Part shown: in pieces, positions 31,960 through 44,929 of the stretch
Numbering within the stretch: the stretch's first letter is position 1
Layout of the letters: each line of letters starts with the position of its first letter
Assembly: GCA_031763025.1 (NCBI GenBank)
Contig: JASSKH010000030.1
Location: 3,355,197-3,419,196, forward strand
Direction of reading: 5' to 3'
DNA from: Macrocystis pyrifera
Taxonomy: Eukaryota > Sar > Phaeophyceae > Laminariales > Laminariaceae
DNA: 64,000 bases
The notes under the pieces: generated by a model
What the model saw: the letters and a program-made list of their open reading frames with translations, nothing else
Told to the model about the DNA's origin: nothing
Database searches by the model: none
Position numbers and translations under genes: made by a program

Positions 31960-32735
31960 TAGGTTGTTTCCTATGCGGTTCGATTTCGAGCTTCAGATTT
32001 ATATTTTTCTATCTCAAAAATGAATGACCCTGCTTATGCAGTCCGAATATGCAAAATCCGACCGGAATTTTTTCGATTTGAGAATCCGATGACCCAAGTC
32101 GTCGGATTTTGGCCCAAGATCCGACGACTTGGGTCATCAGATTTTCAAATCGAAAAATGGCATGCTCTCTAAATTCAAGATGTTGTCCACGACAGCAAAC
32201 AGCAGCAGAACGATCGATGAGTTGGATGGTGATACAGCTGTATAGCGACGTTGCTTCGCGCCCGACGCGCGGTCGGCGGGGGGCGCGTCCCTCCGTGGCC
32301 AGACTACAGTCGGTTGGCGCGGGCTCGGGCCTAGAGACCACGACAAGCGCACTCGGCGCGCACTTCTCCATGGATACGTACTCGTACATTACACTGCTGT
32401 ACAGCAGCAGCAGCAGCAGCAGTCAGACATATTTTGAAACGCAAAATACCAAGACAGCTCGACTCTAGCGCACGCGCCGCGTCTCTTCGCCGCCAGACCA
32501 TAGGCAGTCAGCCTTGGCTCGGACGCTTGAGTCCTACGCGCAGGGCAGCGCACCCAGCGCGTCTCTTCGCGGCGCCAGACCACAACAAAAGCAGTTGGTC
32601 TTGGCGTTTGCTCGAATCTCAGCACGCGTACTAAATCTGATTTTTCCGCATAAGACGGCTGTTTCGATTTGCCAAGTTCACATCTAAACATGCGATCGGG
32701 TCAAAACTCAAAGATCGAACCGCATAGGAACGCCT
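31960..32735. repeat. Inverted-repeat element sharing TCCTATGCGGTTCGA ends
   Basis: TTCCTATGCGGTTCGATTTC at about 31,969 is complemented by GATCGAACCGCATAGGAA at about 32,712-32,730. The same 20-mer also occurs at 29,761 next to the first hAT-like element. A strong internal hairpin lies at 32,072-32,154, and related CGTCGGATTCTCAAATCG text recurs at 32,770. This indicates one or more foldback elements of a single family. Exact ends are uncertain. Confidence 0.55.
32072..32154. repeat. Strong hairpin, ~36 bp arms
   Basis: The core arms GATGACCCAAGTCGTCGGAT and ATCCGACGACTTGGGTCATC are exact complements over 20 bp. They extend outward through TTCGATTTGAGAATCC and its near complement with two mismatches; the loop is 11 bp. 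Confidence 0.85.
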
Positions 32736-33203
32736 TAGGGCCAAAATCTGACGACTTGGGACTTGGGCCGTCGGATTCTCAAATCGAAAAAAAAAACGGT
32801 TTGATTCTGCATGTTCGGACTGCATAAGCAGATGCTTTCATTTTTAATTCCTGAATCGAACGGGGTTGGTGACCAAACCTCTCCTCTCTTTGTACAAACA
32901 AATGCCTGGTACAGCAGTACAAATGCCTGGTATAGCGGTAGTGCCCCAACTCTCTCCGCGCGACGTATGTATCCTCTACAGCAGTTTGTACTGCTCTGTA
33001 CTCTGCTTATCTGCATGTACGGCTGCCTTATTTCTGGTGTACTTTGGCAGTGCCACAGGAGGACTATTAACCGATCGTCCGGTAACATCTATCAGGGTTC
33101 GGGCTGTTCGTTGCTTTAATGACTGTAACATTACCGGAAAATTACCGGAAATATCCTATCGGATGAAGTGTGAATACTACTGGGTATATACCAGGCATAT
33201 GCT

Positions 33204-34126
33204 CAGGGCTGTTCGCGGGTCGGGTATGGCCGATTTTTTTCACATGCCTTGACCTGCAGCCTGACTCGACCCGAACCGCGAAATTTTGGAAACGTCCTGA
33301 CCCGACCCGACCCGACCCGGTCCGTGAGATTTGAAAACATCTTGACCCGGCCCGACCTGACCCGTGAGATTTTGAGCACCTCCTGATCCGACCCGACCCG
33401 ACTCGACCCAACCCGACAGATTTCGATTGACCCGTGAGAGACGGGTTATGTCGTGAGTCGTTCACGTCGATCCGCGAGACCATTTATCTCGCTCGACCCG
33501 CGGGTTCGACCTCCGCGGATCCGGCCCGTGGGTCGACACTTCAGAAACACATTAAATATCCATCTTTGAACCCCGCAATGATGCGTGGCCTTCCTGTAGT
33601 GGGTGTGGATGGATGCGGAAGTGCGTGTGTAGATTTAGCAGTGCTTCAATGTTTGCATGCTATCCCAAACGAGTACTATTGAGCAATGATGCGAGAGAAG
33701 CCTTTGGGCAGAAAGAGGGAAGCGTTTATAGTGTCGGATCCGCGGGTTGGATGCGCGGGGCCGACACGCGAGTCAGCAGCTAAAAAGTCGCGGGTCGTGC
33801 CGGCCCTAACCGCGAGTGACCCGTTTCTCGCGGGTCATGACCTGACCCGACCCGTGCGCTTTTCATCACCTCTTGACCCGACCTGACCCGACCCGTGAGA
33901 TTTGAAATCTTATTGACCAGACCCGACGCGACCCGACCCGTAACGTTTAAAAGAGTCTTGACCCGATCTGACCCGACTCGCGTGATTTTTGAAAACCTCT
34001 GGACCCTCCCCGACTCGACCCGTGAGATTTTGAACACTTCTTTACCCGACCCGACCCGACCCGGCCCGTTTTTGAACACCTCCTGACCCGACCCGCGTGT
34101 CGGGTCGTGACTCGCGAACAACCCTG
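33204..34126. mobile_element. hAT-like GGGTC-repeat element, copy 2 (923 bp)
   Basis: The ends are CAGGGCTGTTCGCGGGTC and the complement of CAGGGTTGTTCGCGAGTC, matching the family at 29.8-30.6 kb. The arms are again GGGTC/GACCC repeats with TTTGAAAAC-type spacers. The unique core (about 33,545-33,735, with GTGGATGGATG) is inverted relative to copy 1 (CATCCATCCATACCCAC). The flanking 8-mers CATATGCT and CATGTCAC match only partly, so the target duplication has decayed or the ends are slightly off. Confidence 0.7.
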
Positions 34127-34275
34127 CATGTCACAGCGGCATAGCACAAGCAACCTTGACTTCGTAAGATCCTTACATTTGTCCACGGCTGCAGGTCAGC
34201 AGTATTTAACTTTTAGCATACCAGTATACCAGTACCCAGTACACGTCGGCGTTACCAGTACCTCAGAATACAATA

Positions 34276-34389
34276 TTACGGGGGTCCATAGTTAATAGGA
34301 CCTATGGTACACATAAAAACCTACCATGGTATATATTTCCCTATTTTTTACTAAAAATATTTGGTCCTATTCACTATAGACCCCCGTAA
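34276..34389. mobile_element. MITE family A, copy 2 (114 bp)
   Basis: Terminal inverted repeats TTACGGGGGTCCATAGT... and ...CCCCCGTAA, flanked by TA on both sides (34,274-34,275 and 34,390-34,391). The interior reads CACATAAAAACCTACC in the same orientation as copies 3 and 4. Confidence 0.88.
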
Positions 34390-35538
34390 TAGTACTGCAG
34401 AAAATGCCATGCCCGAATTACTGGATATATAGGCCCAGTACGAACCTCACAGCAGCCGTACGCGCTACTGCGGTATGTATGTATAATATGTACTCGCACC
34501 GCATACTTGGTATATGATTCACTAGTGATATGCTGCAATACCAGCGAAGTACTCGTAAGACAAATTATGTTGTTACGTCACCCAACCGCACCCACCCACC
34601 CATCCACCTACCGGTCCCACCCACCCACCCACCCACCCATCCTCCCACCATATACAGCAATACAGTACGTACGGCAGCAAGGTAGTCCCTGGTGCCTATC
34701 GTAATGGGGCCTCCATGTTTTACAATCCCCCGCCATCCCGCGTACCAAGCAACCCCTCGTGGGAGGGCATCTTTCCAAGCTCCCCGCTTGCTGAGTTTGG
34801 CTGCGGCGCTCCTTTCGGTGGGACACCAAAGGCTGCCGTGTGGGGCGGGCATGGCACTGACTGTGGCGCGGTCGCGGGAGGTCGTGTGGCGGCCGTGAGA
34901 GCCGGTGTTCCGCGGGGCGGACTGAAACCGAGTAAATTTTGAATATCCAGTACAACACCACCGCATAAGAGTATTAAGTACCAGGTAATAAGGGTACCTG
35001 TGGTACCACGTACCTATATTCATAACAGCAGTACCTCACAGCAACGCGTCACGCCTGAAAAACGAAATGCTGCGTACTGCTGTACTGAAAACTGGAGGTA
35101 TGTACCATACGTACATACTGCGGTGTTACTAATGATGCTGTTGCTGCTGCTGTACTACGGCGGTACAATTCTGAAGGGGTTAAGAGCACCGTGCAGTGGT
35201 ATATACTACAAAGGAGTTGCTTGGTTACGAATTTTCCTGCTCGACGCGCCTGGCCGGTCGCAAGAAACAACTCGGCTACGACGGTGAGGCGTACCGCAGC
35301 TCCACCCTACGATAATATTTTTCGTACGACGGGTTTCAACTCTTACGTATGCCTATAGCGCCGTCGGGATATATTCGCGAGTTTTCCAACCTAAAGATGA
35401 TGAGACTGCGATGATGATCTCGTGGTTGTCTAAGGCTCATTAATTGTCTGCATCCCGAACAATCAATCGTCTTGAGGCATTTCGTAACCCTCGTATTATA
35501 TATGCACGAACCTTTTAACTTTATCGTTCCGCGCACAG

Positions 35539-38500
35539 CTATCTGCATGGGCCCTGTGGAAGACCGGGGTTTCATGCTCAAGCGCCTCTCGTGCGGAACT
35601 TACACGCAGTCGTGCGCCCACGCGCACTGCTTCACGTGCGTGATGACGTGGTCTACGAGGACAAACACTTGCCCCGTGTGCAAGGAGAGGTTCAACGCCG
35701 TGCGTCACAAGCATGGCATCAGGCCCTTCGGGGCTGGGGGAGAAACGGTGGAGGTGAATACCTAAACATTTTGCTGCATGACAGGACGCCAACAACACGT
35801 GAATAAATCGTTTAGGGCTGCACACCCGTTGTGGAGACAAATCACTTGGAATTAGAGTCAGACTTAGCACAGTGCAGGACTGTTGACAGACGGGTTAAGA
35901 GTTCTGGCTCGAGTTTTGCACGAACCATAAGAAGACCGTTTTTTTTGTACACTGATTTTTTGGTGCAGGATGTATCCTGCCTGGCTTACGAATATGAGAG
36001 CTTGACCAGAATAAGAGTTTATTTTGGTGGCGTCGTGTTCTTTGAAGTCGTGAATTGTGGGAAAGGCGGTAGAAGTGGGCACGAATGATGCAGTACGCGT
36101 AACATACGTAGTCGTGAATTTGTGCAATGCTAGAAGCCTTATTTGAAAGGGCGTAATGCCAGGGATCCGTGCACCTGCCTCAAGCATGCAAACGCAACGC
36201 ACCAGCTTACCCCTCGCAACAGTGTTTTCGTCCTTATCATGGCGGTATTTGGGGAAGGGGGCGGGTTATCTATCGTGGCGGGTGCCAAGATGCTACGCTT
36301 CCTCGGTCTGAGAGCTTCGGTCTCAGCGGATTGCAAAAGGGTGCGTTGGCACGAGCCACTTGCTTTGCGCTCAAGAGTCGTGGGGAATGCTTTAGAGTAC
36401 TGCAGATGCCTTTTTTGCTTTCGATGCCTCGATCGATTGGATAACCAACAGCGCACTAGCGCGTCTGAAGGTCGTCGATCGAGATCGACGATTTCCCTAG
36501 CATGCAACCTAAGCGCCGTCGAGTACGATGGTATGGTGCCCTCTTTCGCGCGCCCTGGCATCTCGTGTCCCTTCAAGTCGTCGAAGACCTGAACACCCGC
36601 GCGGATTGATCGATTTCGACGTCATGGTCATGAACATATGAAAGATGGAATGGTGGACAAAGCGAATGGTACAGACGATGAAACTGTTGGAACGCATTTG
36701 ATAGGTGTGCGCACTGTAGTCGCGAGCGTCGTGGAATCGCGCACCATCGCCCATGTGGACGACCTACCTGCAGCTCTGCTCAACTAACTCAATCCGAGCG
36801 AGGCCAATGACCCTTCGCGAAAAACTTATCCCCGGAGAGCCCAATCGTGAAGATTAAGCCACGACAACCTCTTGACGAGTTGGTAAGAGTAACGAATTCC
36901 GGTCTATTCCTGCGACGAAAGCGCTGCGACAAGGAAAAGTTTTTGCGCAGGCACTTTTGTTTTGTATCGCCGTCAGCGACAACAACGAACGCTTTCCTTT
37001 TATTTTGTCGTCAGGTGAAGGACAGAGACCCGATGGCGGATTTCTCGTCTGAGGACGAGAATCTGGCCGCGATGTTGGCCTTCGATGATGACAGTGACCT
37101 TGAAGAAGGAGGAGAGGAGCACGAAACGTCGCAAGAAGTTTCGCACGGCTACAACGTAGACGGCTTCGTGGTACATGACGACGACGCCGCGGAGGTATGG
37201 TACCCGTAGCTCCAATTTCCAATCCCTGCCGTCCCATCCCGTACGTAGAGCTTCATCGTGGCCTCGACCCGTCTGACCTAGCTCGTGCGCCAAGTTTCGG
37301 AGGATGTTTGCTCTCTATTTTGGGGCTTCGTGTACGTTAGGTTATACTGGTAGCTCTTCTCACTCGGCCGTCGTTCATGTGTTCCCTGTATTCTTTTCAG
37401 GAGGGTACCTACGGGAGGGACCAGGAGTGGCAGGAAGACGGGGCATCGGCACAGCGGACTCGTTCGGGCCGCGGGGTCGGCGATTCCGACCGCACCCGGC
37501 GGCAAATCCGAGCGCTTCGTAGGAATGAAAGGGTACGCGAAGAGGCGCATTTTTCTGAGAGGCACGGGGGTTATCGCCAAACACGGGGCCAGGGTATTCG
37601 GGCGCGGCGAAGCGCAGGAGGTGCGGAAACAAGACCGCGAGCAACAAGAGCAACGACAAGAGGAGGGGGAGGAGGAGGAGGGGGAGGGCTAATTCACAGC
37701 TTAGTTGATTCAGATGACGACGAAGTTGAGGTTCTGCCTGACGAGTTGCGTCAGCTCCAACGAGAAGCTGGTGAGGAAAGTTCGACGTTGGATTGTGGCC
37801 GATTTGGCGATTTTTAGTGAGGTTCGCAAGTGGCTATCGCCAAGGTTTGAATGGTCTGCACCAAGTGAACCAAGCGTGACGCGCTTTTATCTGAGAGTGC
37901 TCGAGGGATTCTGAGTTTGTTTGATTGATTATCGAGTGCTCTTCCGATTTTCATTTCAGAGGTAGATTTTTTGTGAGAATTGGATTGCGGGGCAAGGTTA
38001 AGGTTTTTGCAGCATCGCCGACAACGAATTGTGGACGTGTTGCGGGCACCGTCCCAACTGCACCAACTTGGAGTGGTTTTCCCCTGTCGCCCTTGCGAAA
38101 CTTTTCTCGTGTGTTCATCGACGGTCTTTTTACGGTGGCGTCTCTCTCTCGGGGTGCCCCGTTCTCTTGCCAACGTTTTAATGCGTCGACGCGTGCGCGC
38201 AAATCGTCACTACTTACGTTCTTGCGTCAATGTAAGCTCTGCTGCAGCCCTTGATGCACCACGACCCGCCCTCCTCCAGCCTGCGCATGCCTGTGGTTGT
38301 CAGTACAGCTCACCGTCTCTGCCACCGTTCCATCTATCCGCATCCTACGTGTCCGTCACCCTATTTTGTGCAGCTCGTGTGATCGGTGACTCTCCGCTGA
38401 GGCCACGCCGCCGCCCGCCGCAAGTGTCGCGGCCTTCCCGCTACCCAATACGCTCCAATTCCGCAACGGTGGGCTTTGGCGAAAGCGGCGCCAGGTTACG

Positions 38501-40379
38501 TCGCGACAGGAACAGCAATGCGGCCACAGGCGACGGGTCTCAATCCCTCCTTGAAACGGCCAGAGGTTCACGCCGCTTGAATTCCCGACGAGCCGTATCC
38601 ACGCTGAGGCTCACGCGCTCATCGATCGAGGAGAAGGTTGATGACGACGTTGAAGATGTGGCGCCGTGCAACGATAGTTCGGCAGCAACGAGAAGAGTGG
38701 TGGAAGCACCGAGCCCAGTGGAGGTAGCGGCCTCCTCTCGGTGGACCATGTCGGAGGAGCATAATTTTTCAAGCGGTGTGGTCAATTCACCAGGCACCAC
38801 CAACCGTACTAGGCCGACCGCGGCAGTTCCCACGAGCTCGTCTGTTTCTGATAAGCCTGTTGCGGCGGTTGGACAGGCGACGCGCCTCCCCGCGGCACCA
38901 CAGTGGGGGCCATGGATAAGCCGCCGCCCTAGCTCTAGTATTGAGCTGGCAGGGCGTCTACCTTGGCAATCGCCAGCAGAGTCGTTTAACGCCCGCACTG
39001 GCGAGTTAGATCGTGTGAGATCGGCGCGTCAGCGGCGGGTACTGCGTGACAACGGCAACGCCCGACTGTTTCGATCCGCAGCCGCCACCGCAAGCACTTC
39101 TCGTCGGCAAGGAACCATGCGAGACAGATTGGCGACGCGCGGAGCTTCTACGGCTACATCATCGGATAATGATTCTGCTTTGACCAGACAGAGTGCCAGG
39201 ACCGGCTGTTCATCTGGCGGAGGCAACGTAGGGCGCGCAGATGGGAAGGATGAGGTACCGGCGGTGTGCGATGGTGGCGGTGAAGGTGAAGGCAGCGAAA
39301 ACCCGCGAAACGCTGGTGTTTTGGAGACGACGAGGCGGGGTGAGGACTCGTCGAGGTTACTTGGGCAAAGTGTCGTGGGCCAGGGAATTGCTCACCGCAT
39401 GGTGGGGCGAAGGCAGGATGAAAAGACGCGCTTTGGCAGCGACGCTGGTGAGATAGGAAACCGGCGGAACCAGGAAGGGGAGGAGCAGGAAGAGGAGTTT
39501 GAATGGCGTGTTGAGCCTGCCCCATCCCGTGACAAACGCCCCCGGGCGGCAGACCCTGAGGAAGAAGAGGGAGAAGAGGATGAGGAAGACGAATTTGACT
39601 GCTTCATGACGGGTGCGTCATTGCCAACGAAAGAGCACCAGGCAAAAGATAAAAGTGAAGGAGGAACAGAGGAAGGAAGCACAGGAGAGGGCTTGATTTC
39701 CTCGCGGAGTCCTGCTCGGGCATATAGCAGTAGCCAATTGGTCGAGAATCGGCACCGGCAACTAGCTGATTCCGCTGACGCTAGGGGTTCCAGTGGTTTT
39801 GGTGGCGGAAGGAATGTCCGTCGGCGCTTGACTACTTTGGGCGTTGCGGAAATGAAGTTTGTCTCGTCGAGCTCGCCGCCCCCCTCCCCTGCGTCCTCGT
39901 CGCCTTCTCGATCGAGCCACAGAAGGTTCGGGTTGAGAGGGCCTCTTCAATGCGGCATGGAAACGGAGGAGGTAGGGCTGAAAGACCGCTTGCTTCGACA
40001 CCGTCAGGGCTGTTCTCGTACGGGCAGGGGCAACACACAGAAAGAAGACCCTCCAGTTTTTGCGAACGCAGACGCGTTGTCTGAAAGTGACAATGATGAA
40101 TCCTCCTCTGTTGGACGCGTAGAAGGTGACACACGGGGAGCAGCGGGGAAAGGAGTTTTATTTGATAGCGAAGATGACGAGTCCTCCTCCGTGGGACGCG
40201 TAGGAAGTGAAACTCGGGGGGCAGCGAGGAAGGGACAGACTGGTTGCGATTGGCGGCGGGCACAGAGCAGCTCCCAGCATGGGCGTGGGCGTAGCTCGAA
40301 CGTACCCTCGGCCCATGTGTCGTCGCATTATTCGGTGGGGTTCTTCGACAAGTTCCGGTTCGCAGGTGCTCGTACCTAA
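35539..40379 (+). CDS. PHRF1/TOPORS-like RING-finger protein, spliced
   Basis: Four exons join in compatible phase: 35,539-35,753 (acceptor GCACAG|, donor GTGGAG|GTGAAT), 37,015-37,194 (GTCAG|; GCGGAG|GTATGG), 37,401-37,770 (TTTTCAG|; GAAGCTG|GTGAGG) and 38,374-40,379 (TTGTGCAG|, ending in a stop). The first carries most of a C3HC4 RING: IC, then CAHAHCFTCVMTW and CPVCKERF, spaced as in the PHRF1/TOPORS group. GGETVE joins VKDRDPMADF across the first junction, as the family pattern predicts. The first zinc cysteine and the start codon must lie in an unrecognised upstream exon. The rest (about 850 residues) is acidic and Arg/Ser-rich with DSDDDE and EEEEGEEDEEDE clusters and no PHD finger visible. 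Such proteins are usually nuclear E3 ubiquitin (or SUMO) ligases. The tail repeats a unit: SDNDESSSVGRVEGDTRGAA then SEDDESSSVGRVGSETRGAA. Confidence 0.72.
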
Positions 40380-42849
40380 CGTGATATTGTTGTACTTCAA
40401 TTTTTGCCCGGTGGGGTATGGTTTAGATACTGGGGTTATATGTCCCTCTTTTTTTCGTGGACTCGAATGACAATTGCGGGGTCAGTTTGGCACGACGACG
40501 GTAACGCGTTGTAACATGTTTGTATTATTTGCTGCGTCAAACTTGCGTTATCAAGAATATATAGTATGTGTTGTGCCCTGAATCGCGTCTTTTATCAGGA
40601 GCGTCATTACCCCAAACGGCTGATCTCCGAACTTGGGGTGTCTAATTCGCGAATCATTAAGGAACACAGGATCATCTGGACTCGTAAACTATTGTCGGCT
40701 GCGAAATTAAGTGTTGGTGTCAGAGTTGGGCGCTGCATGGAATGTAAAATATATGCCAGCAAGCTATGGGCGTCTTGAAGCACAATGATTCGACAAGTTT
40801 TTCATGTTCTGCCTGCGAGGCGAGTAGTCTAATGCAGAAGCATATTGTTGGTGTCGAAAAATATTTGTGTTCAATAGTTATCATGTCAGATCCTGTGCCC
40901 TTGCCAGGAATATCGATCGCCAGTACCAAGCTTTCCTCCCTACAACTTTGGGACTGCTGCTCCTCCTATCAATTTTGCTATTAATAGTACGAGTTGAAAT
41001 ATCTAGGATACACGTAATCTTTGAACTACAGTAGTGCGTCAGGGGCAGCGGAGCATGGGGTACCCTCGTACCACGTGGGGGGGGTAGGGAGGTGTAGAGT
41101 GCACGACCAGGAAGCGAAGTATATTTTCGTTTGAATATGAAGCTCTGAAGTCGCACCCTTCCGAACCACGCCGACATGTAATTGACGCCAGGTGGATTCG
41201 TGCGCCGCTGGTGGCGAGTACGTAGACATCTTTACCGTTCCGCCTTCCACCTCGCGCCTCCCTTCCCCCTCGGAGGTTGGCGGCATTGCTTGTGCGGCCG
41301 GCCCGTTTCGAGCAAGAGGCGCGATCGAAAGGAAGCTGTCGTTGCACCAGTACCGATCAGTCAATGTGGCTTCTCGCTGGTGGACCATGGCGGGGAGTGG
41401 CTCTGATGTCATCATGGGGTCAAGTTCTACCCACCACGACAACGAGTATATGCATTCATCTGATGGGCTGCACCTTTCTCAGCAGTAGTTATTACCGTGA
41501 CACCTTGCGATGATAGGATGATACGATAATCTGCTGCTTGCTGAATGGCGTGATGAAATAATAATCGCACAGGCAACAGTGTCGTTGTGTATATAGCCTC
41601 CGAACAGACGGGAAAGTGGTTTCGTTCGACTCCGCCGATGCCGCTAAGATGTGTTCAGTCGCTAGATTTTCGTGAAAGGCAATCGATGCAGCACAGCAAG
41701 CGACATCGCTTTTTAGGGGGCGGTGTTGGCAACTTTTCGCGGAGGGCTTTTTTGGGGGGGTGCGTAAATCGAGGCTCATAACCTGTTGCACGCATATTTG
41801 TGTGGCTGAACTTTTAACTTTTGGTATTCGACAGGGTTCACTTATCCCCTTGCCCCTTATATTTGTTATAAACCAATATATGATATGCTGTGAGACGTCC
41901 AAAAGTGATTTTTAGACCAGGTTTTGTGCGGTTTTCGAGTTTGCTCGGGATGAAATCCACCTCTCGGTGTGCTGTTTACTGTCCGTGGCTCACCTTGGTT
42001 GTCTCTCCCGAATCTGCCGGGGGTGGCCTCGGCCGTGCTCACGGCGTTTCTTATGGGCCGTGCTGTACTCGTGTGTTTTTGAGGATTTCATGCCTTTATA
42101 ACAAGCTCGGTATATTTTGTTTTCAGGTCTTGTGTGCTTCGCCGTCTGCGAGAATCTACGAGATTCTTAGCTCGCGGGCGTCTCAGGAGTTGTTCTCGCG
42201 TGTATGGTACTGCTTTAAGCACTACCTGGTATGTGTGTAAAGAGTACTGCGTGCTGCTGCTCTGTGGCTATGCTACTGCTGTTCTGCTGTTTGTTGCTGA
42301 TTGCGGATGCTGTTCGCCATCGCGCACCTTCCACCGGACATGTTCTTCCTATACACCGCCAACGTCCATTTCTATGGCGAACGAACGTACTACTGTAGTA
42401 CACCGCTTTGTAGCACAGTCCCTTTTTGTGCGGCCTCTTACCTGCATCTCTTGACCATTACGGGCATGCGCGGAGTCGCAAGCGAGCATCAACCCGCCGC
42501 GACGGATCCCCCCTTGCCACACGAAGTAGTATCAAAAACCAGCTTGGCAGCACATTGAGATACTTGAAGCGATGTGCGAGACGACGACCCCCAGGCCGGT
42601 ATGGACTTCGCTCATCCGGCTATGTAGCAGTCTATGCCTGAACTGGACAAGCCACGGCGTGATGAGATTGGAGGTGTTACTTGTTGTGCTGTAATAGGTG
42701 GAAGTGTGCCGGACGCATCGCGATACGTACTGCATCGCCGGAATTAATAGTGCACGTTTTCTATGCTAGAAGGACACGTTTATGTCGCCCGGCAGTCGAG
42801 AACCTCTCCATAGTCCATGTTGAAGGATACACGCGCAGATGATTTTTGT
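40380..42849. other. No recognisable gene
   Basis: Short open frames on both strands without domain similarity or a splice-consistent chain. Nothing can be named here. Confidence 0.4.
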
Positions 42850-44745
42850 AACATGATGTCTTGGATAACGAGTTAATGTAAGACGTCAGCGAAAAAAAAC
42901 CGTAACATGACGTTACTACGTTAACTACTTTCTGGGTTTTGTGATAACATAGTGTTAGTGTGCTATGATATTGGCGGGCGATGGCGAAACATTGTGTCAG
43001 GGTGATACCTTGATCCCGTACTGACCGCAGTATATGTGTTACGATGTTAGAGTATGCAGCCCATAGCGAGAAACACTATGTTGGCGTGTTAGAGGAATTC
43101 CTTGCGGCTATCGTAACACACGTTGAAGGGATAACGTACATCGTCGATTAAAAATTAACATTATACCGTGTTAGCGACATCAGCCCGTAGCGAGTAACGT
43201 TAGGTTAATGTGTCAGCGGGATTATTACTTGCTACCGTAACACCCTTCAGACGGATAAGGTACACGGCCAAATAAACGCGTACATAACACTCTGTTGGTG
43301 TGTTAGTGAAATCCCTAGCGGCTATCGTAACACACGTTAGAGGGATGACGTATATGGCCAATACAACATTAACATTTTGTCACCGTATCTATCAGCCGCA
43401 GCAGCAGTCCGTATCGAGCGACGTTGTGGGAAGGTGCTAACGGAAGCCTTGCTACCATAACATTCGTCTAACGGATAACGGACATGATCGATAAAACACT
43501 GATATTATGTTACTGTGTTGGCCCGTATGCAATGTATGTAGTGACACAAGTTAGCAGATAACGTACACCCCTCATCTAACATCAACAATATGTTACTGAC
43601 GTGTTAGCTCGTACGTACGAGTGTGCAGATTACGTTATACTTCGAGGTAGATGGATAACGTACTGTGTTAATGATGACGTAATGGCGGGGTTTCCACATA
43701 AAATAAATGAGGCGTTTTTTGCGGGGATCCCTCCTAAATATCCCCTGTTTTGGGGTTTAAAATATGGAGGCGTTTTTTACCGAGATGCCATGCTATCGTC
43801 CCCCCCGGGGATATTTTTGTAGATATCCCCTACTGGGATATCGGTGAAATTGGATAACACGCCTACGCTATGTTACTCCCACAAGCCGCTTTACCACAAC
43901 ACAGGCAACTCATGTTAGATCTCGGGAAGATCCAAGGGATAACGTAGTAACATTACGTTTCAACGACTTCGGCCCCGACGGTAACTCAGTAACATAATGT
44001 TAGAGCCGGATTGATTTTTTTGCTAACACGGTAACGGAATGTTACCGTGGGATCTTTACTACGGTAACACCGTAACATAATGTTACAGAGACCTCCGCAT
44101 TTAAGCTAGCATCCTAACATAATGATACGTATGGGCCGGCTAAGACTGTAATGTATCTAACGTGCGTTAAGTGTTACGTTATCCGAGCCTAAGGCAATCA
44201 GTTGGGGGGTCCAGAAAACGTAGTGTTAGTAGTGCTGACCAGTTATTAACTGCGTTATGTTACCTCAGTGTGTTTTTTGGAACACAATGTTATGTGTTAG
44301 TAGTGCTGGTGAACATGGTAACGTTATGTCAGGGTGTTACGTGTAACACTCCTCCTAAGGGTAACACTATGTTAATGTGTTAATCTAACGCTGCGTCGAC
44401 AGTAGCATAATGTTATCGTGTTAGTAAATATGCGGATATCGATCTGGGCATGTTAGAGTGATAAAAAACGTATGTGTTTGGTCAAAACCTTAACACTGGG
44501 TTACAGTTATAGTTCAAGGATTGATCACGACATAAAATGATGTTACTGTACCAGACAGAGCTGGACGAGATCGAGCAGCAACATAACGTTAAGGCATGCG
44601 CACGTTCGCGAGTTTCCAGTTAACACTGTGTTACAGCGTTACCGTGATCGCTCCTCCAGTGCTAACACTATGATATCATAGTACGTTACCACGTTCCTGC
44701 GTTAGGCCCCACAACGTAGATAATAAGTGTTCTCCGAGTGATGCG
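42850..44745. repeat. Degenerate palindromic TAACAT/ATGTTA array (~1.9 kb)
   Basis: Dozens of short motifs of the form GTAACATAATGTTAC, TAACACTATGTTA and GTGTTAG alternate in both orientations. Longer degenerate units share GCTATCGTAACACACGTT(A/G)(A)GGGATAACGTA and recur at about 43,115, 43,233, 43,319 and 43,452, with spacing of roughly 85-135 bp. The motif supplies stops in all frames, so almost no open frames exist. It differs from the microsatellites elsewhere in the window by being built from near-palindromes. Confidence 0.82.
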
Positions 44746-44929
44746 TTATCCAAGGTGTGGTCTATTCCGAGAATCGAACTCGGGTTTCAAGTTAAGATAC
44801 TTGCACTGGCGCGTAGTGAGTACATAGCAACTAATTTTGTATCACTTCAGAGTCCACATTTCAACACGTCCCCTTAATGGAAGTTAGCCGCTAGAAAAAC
44901 ATTCAAGACGTTGGAACTTGCTGACACTA

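Noticed and set aside
42850-44745. CRISPR-like array
   Set aside because: Repeats are degenerate, of variable spacing, palindromic throughout and without unique spacers. The genome is eukaryotic and no cas genes are present.
44756-44800. tRNA-like T-arm on the minus strand (GAGTTCGATTCTC)
   Set aside because: No D-arm, anticodon arm or matching acceptor stem could be built upstream. At most it is a tRNA-derived fragment.
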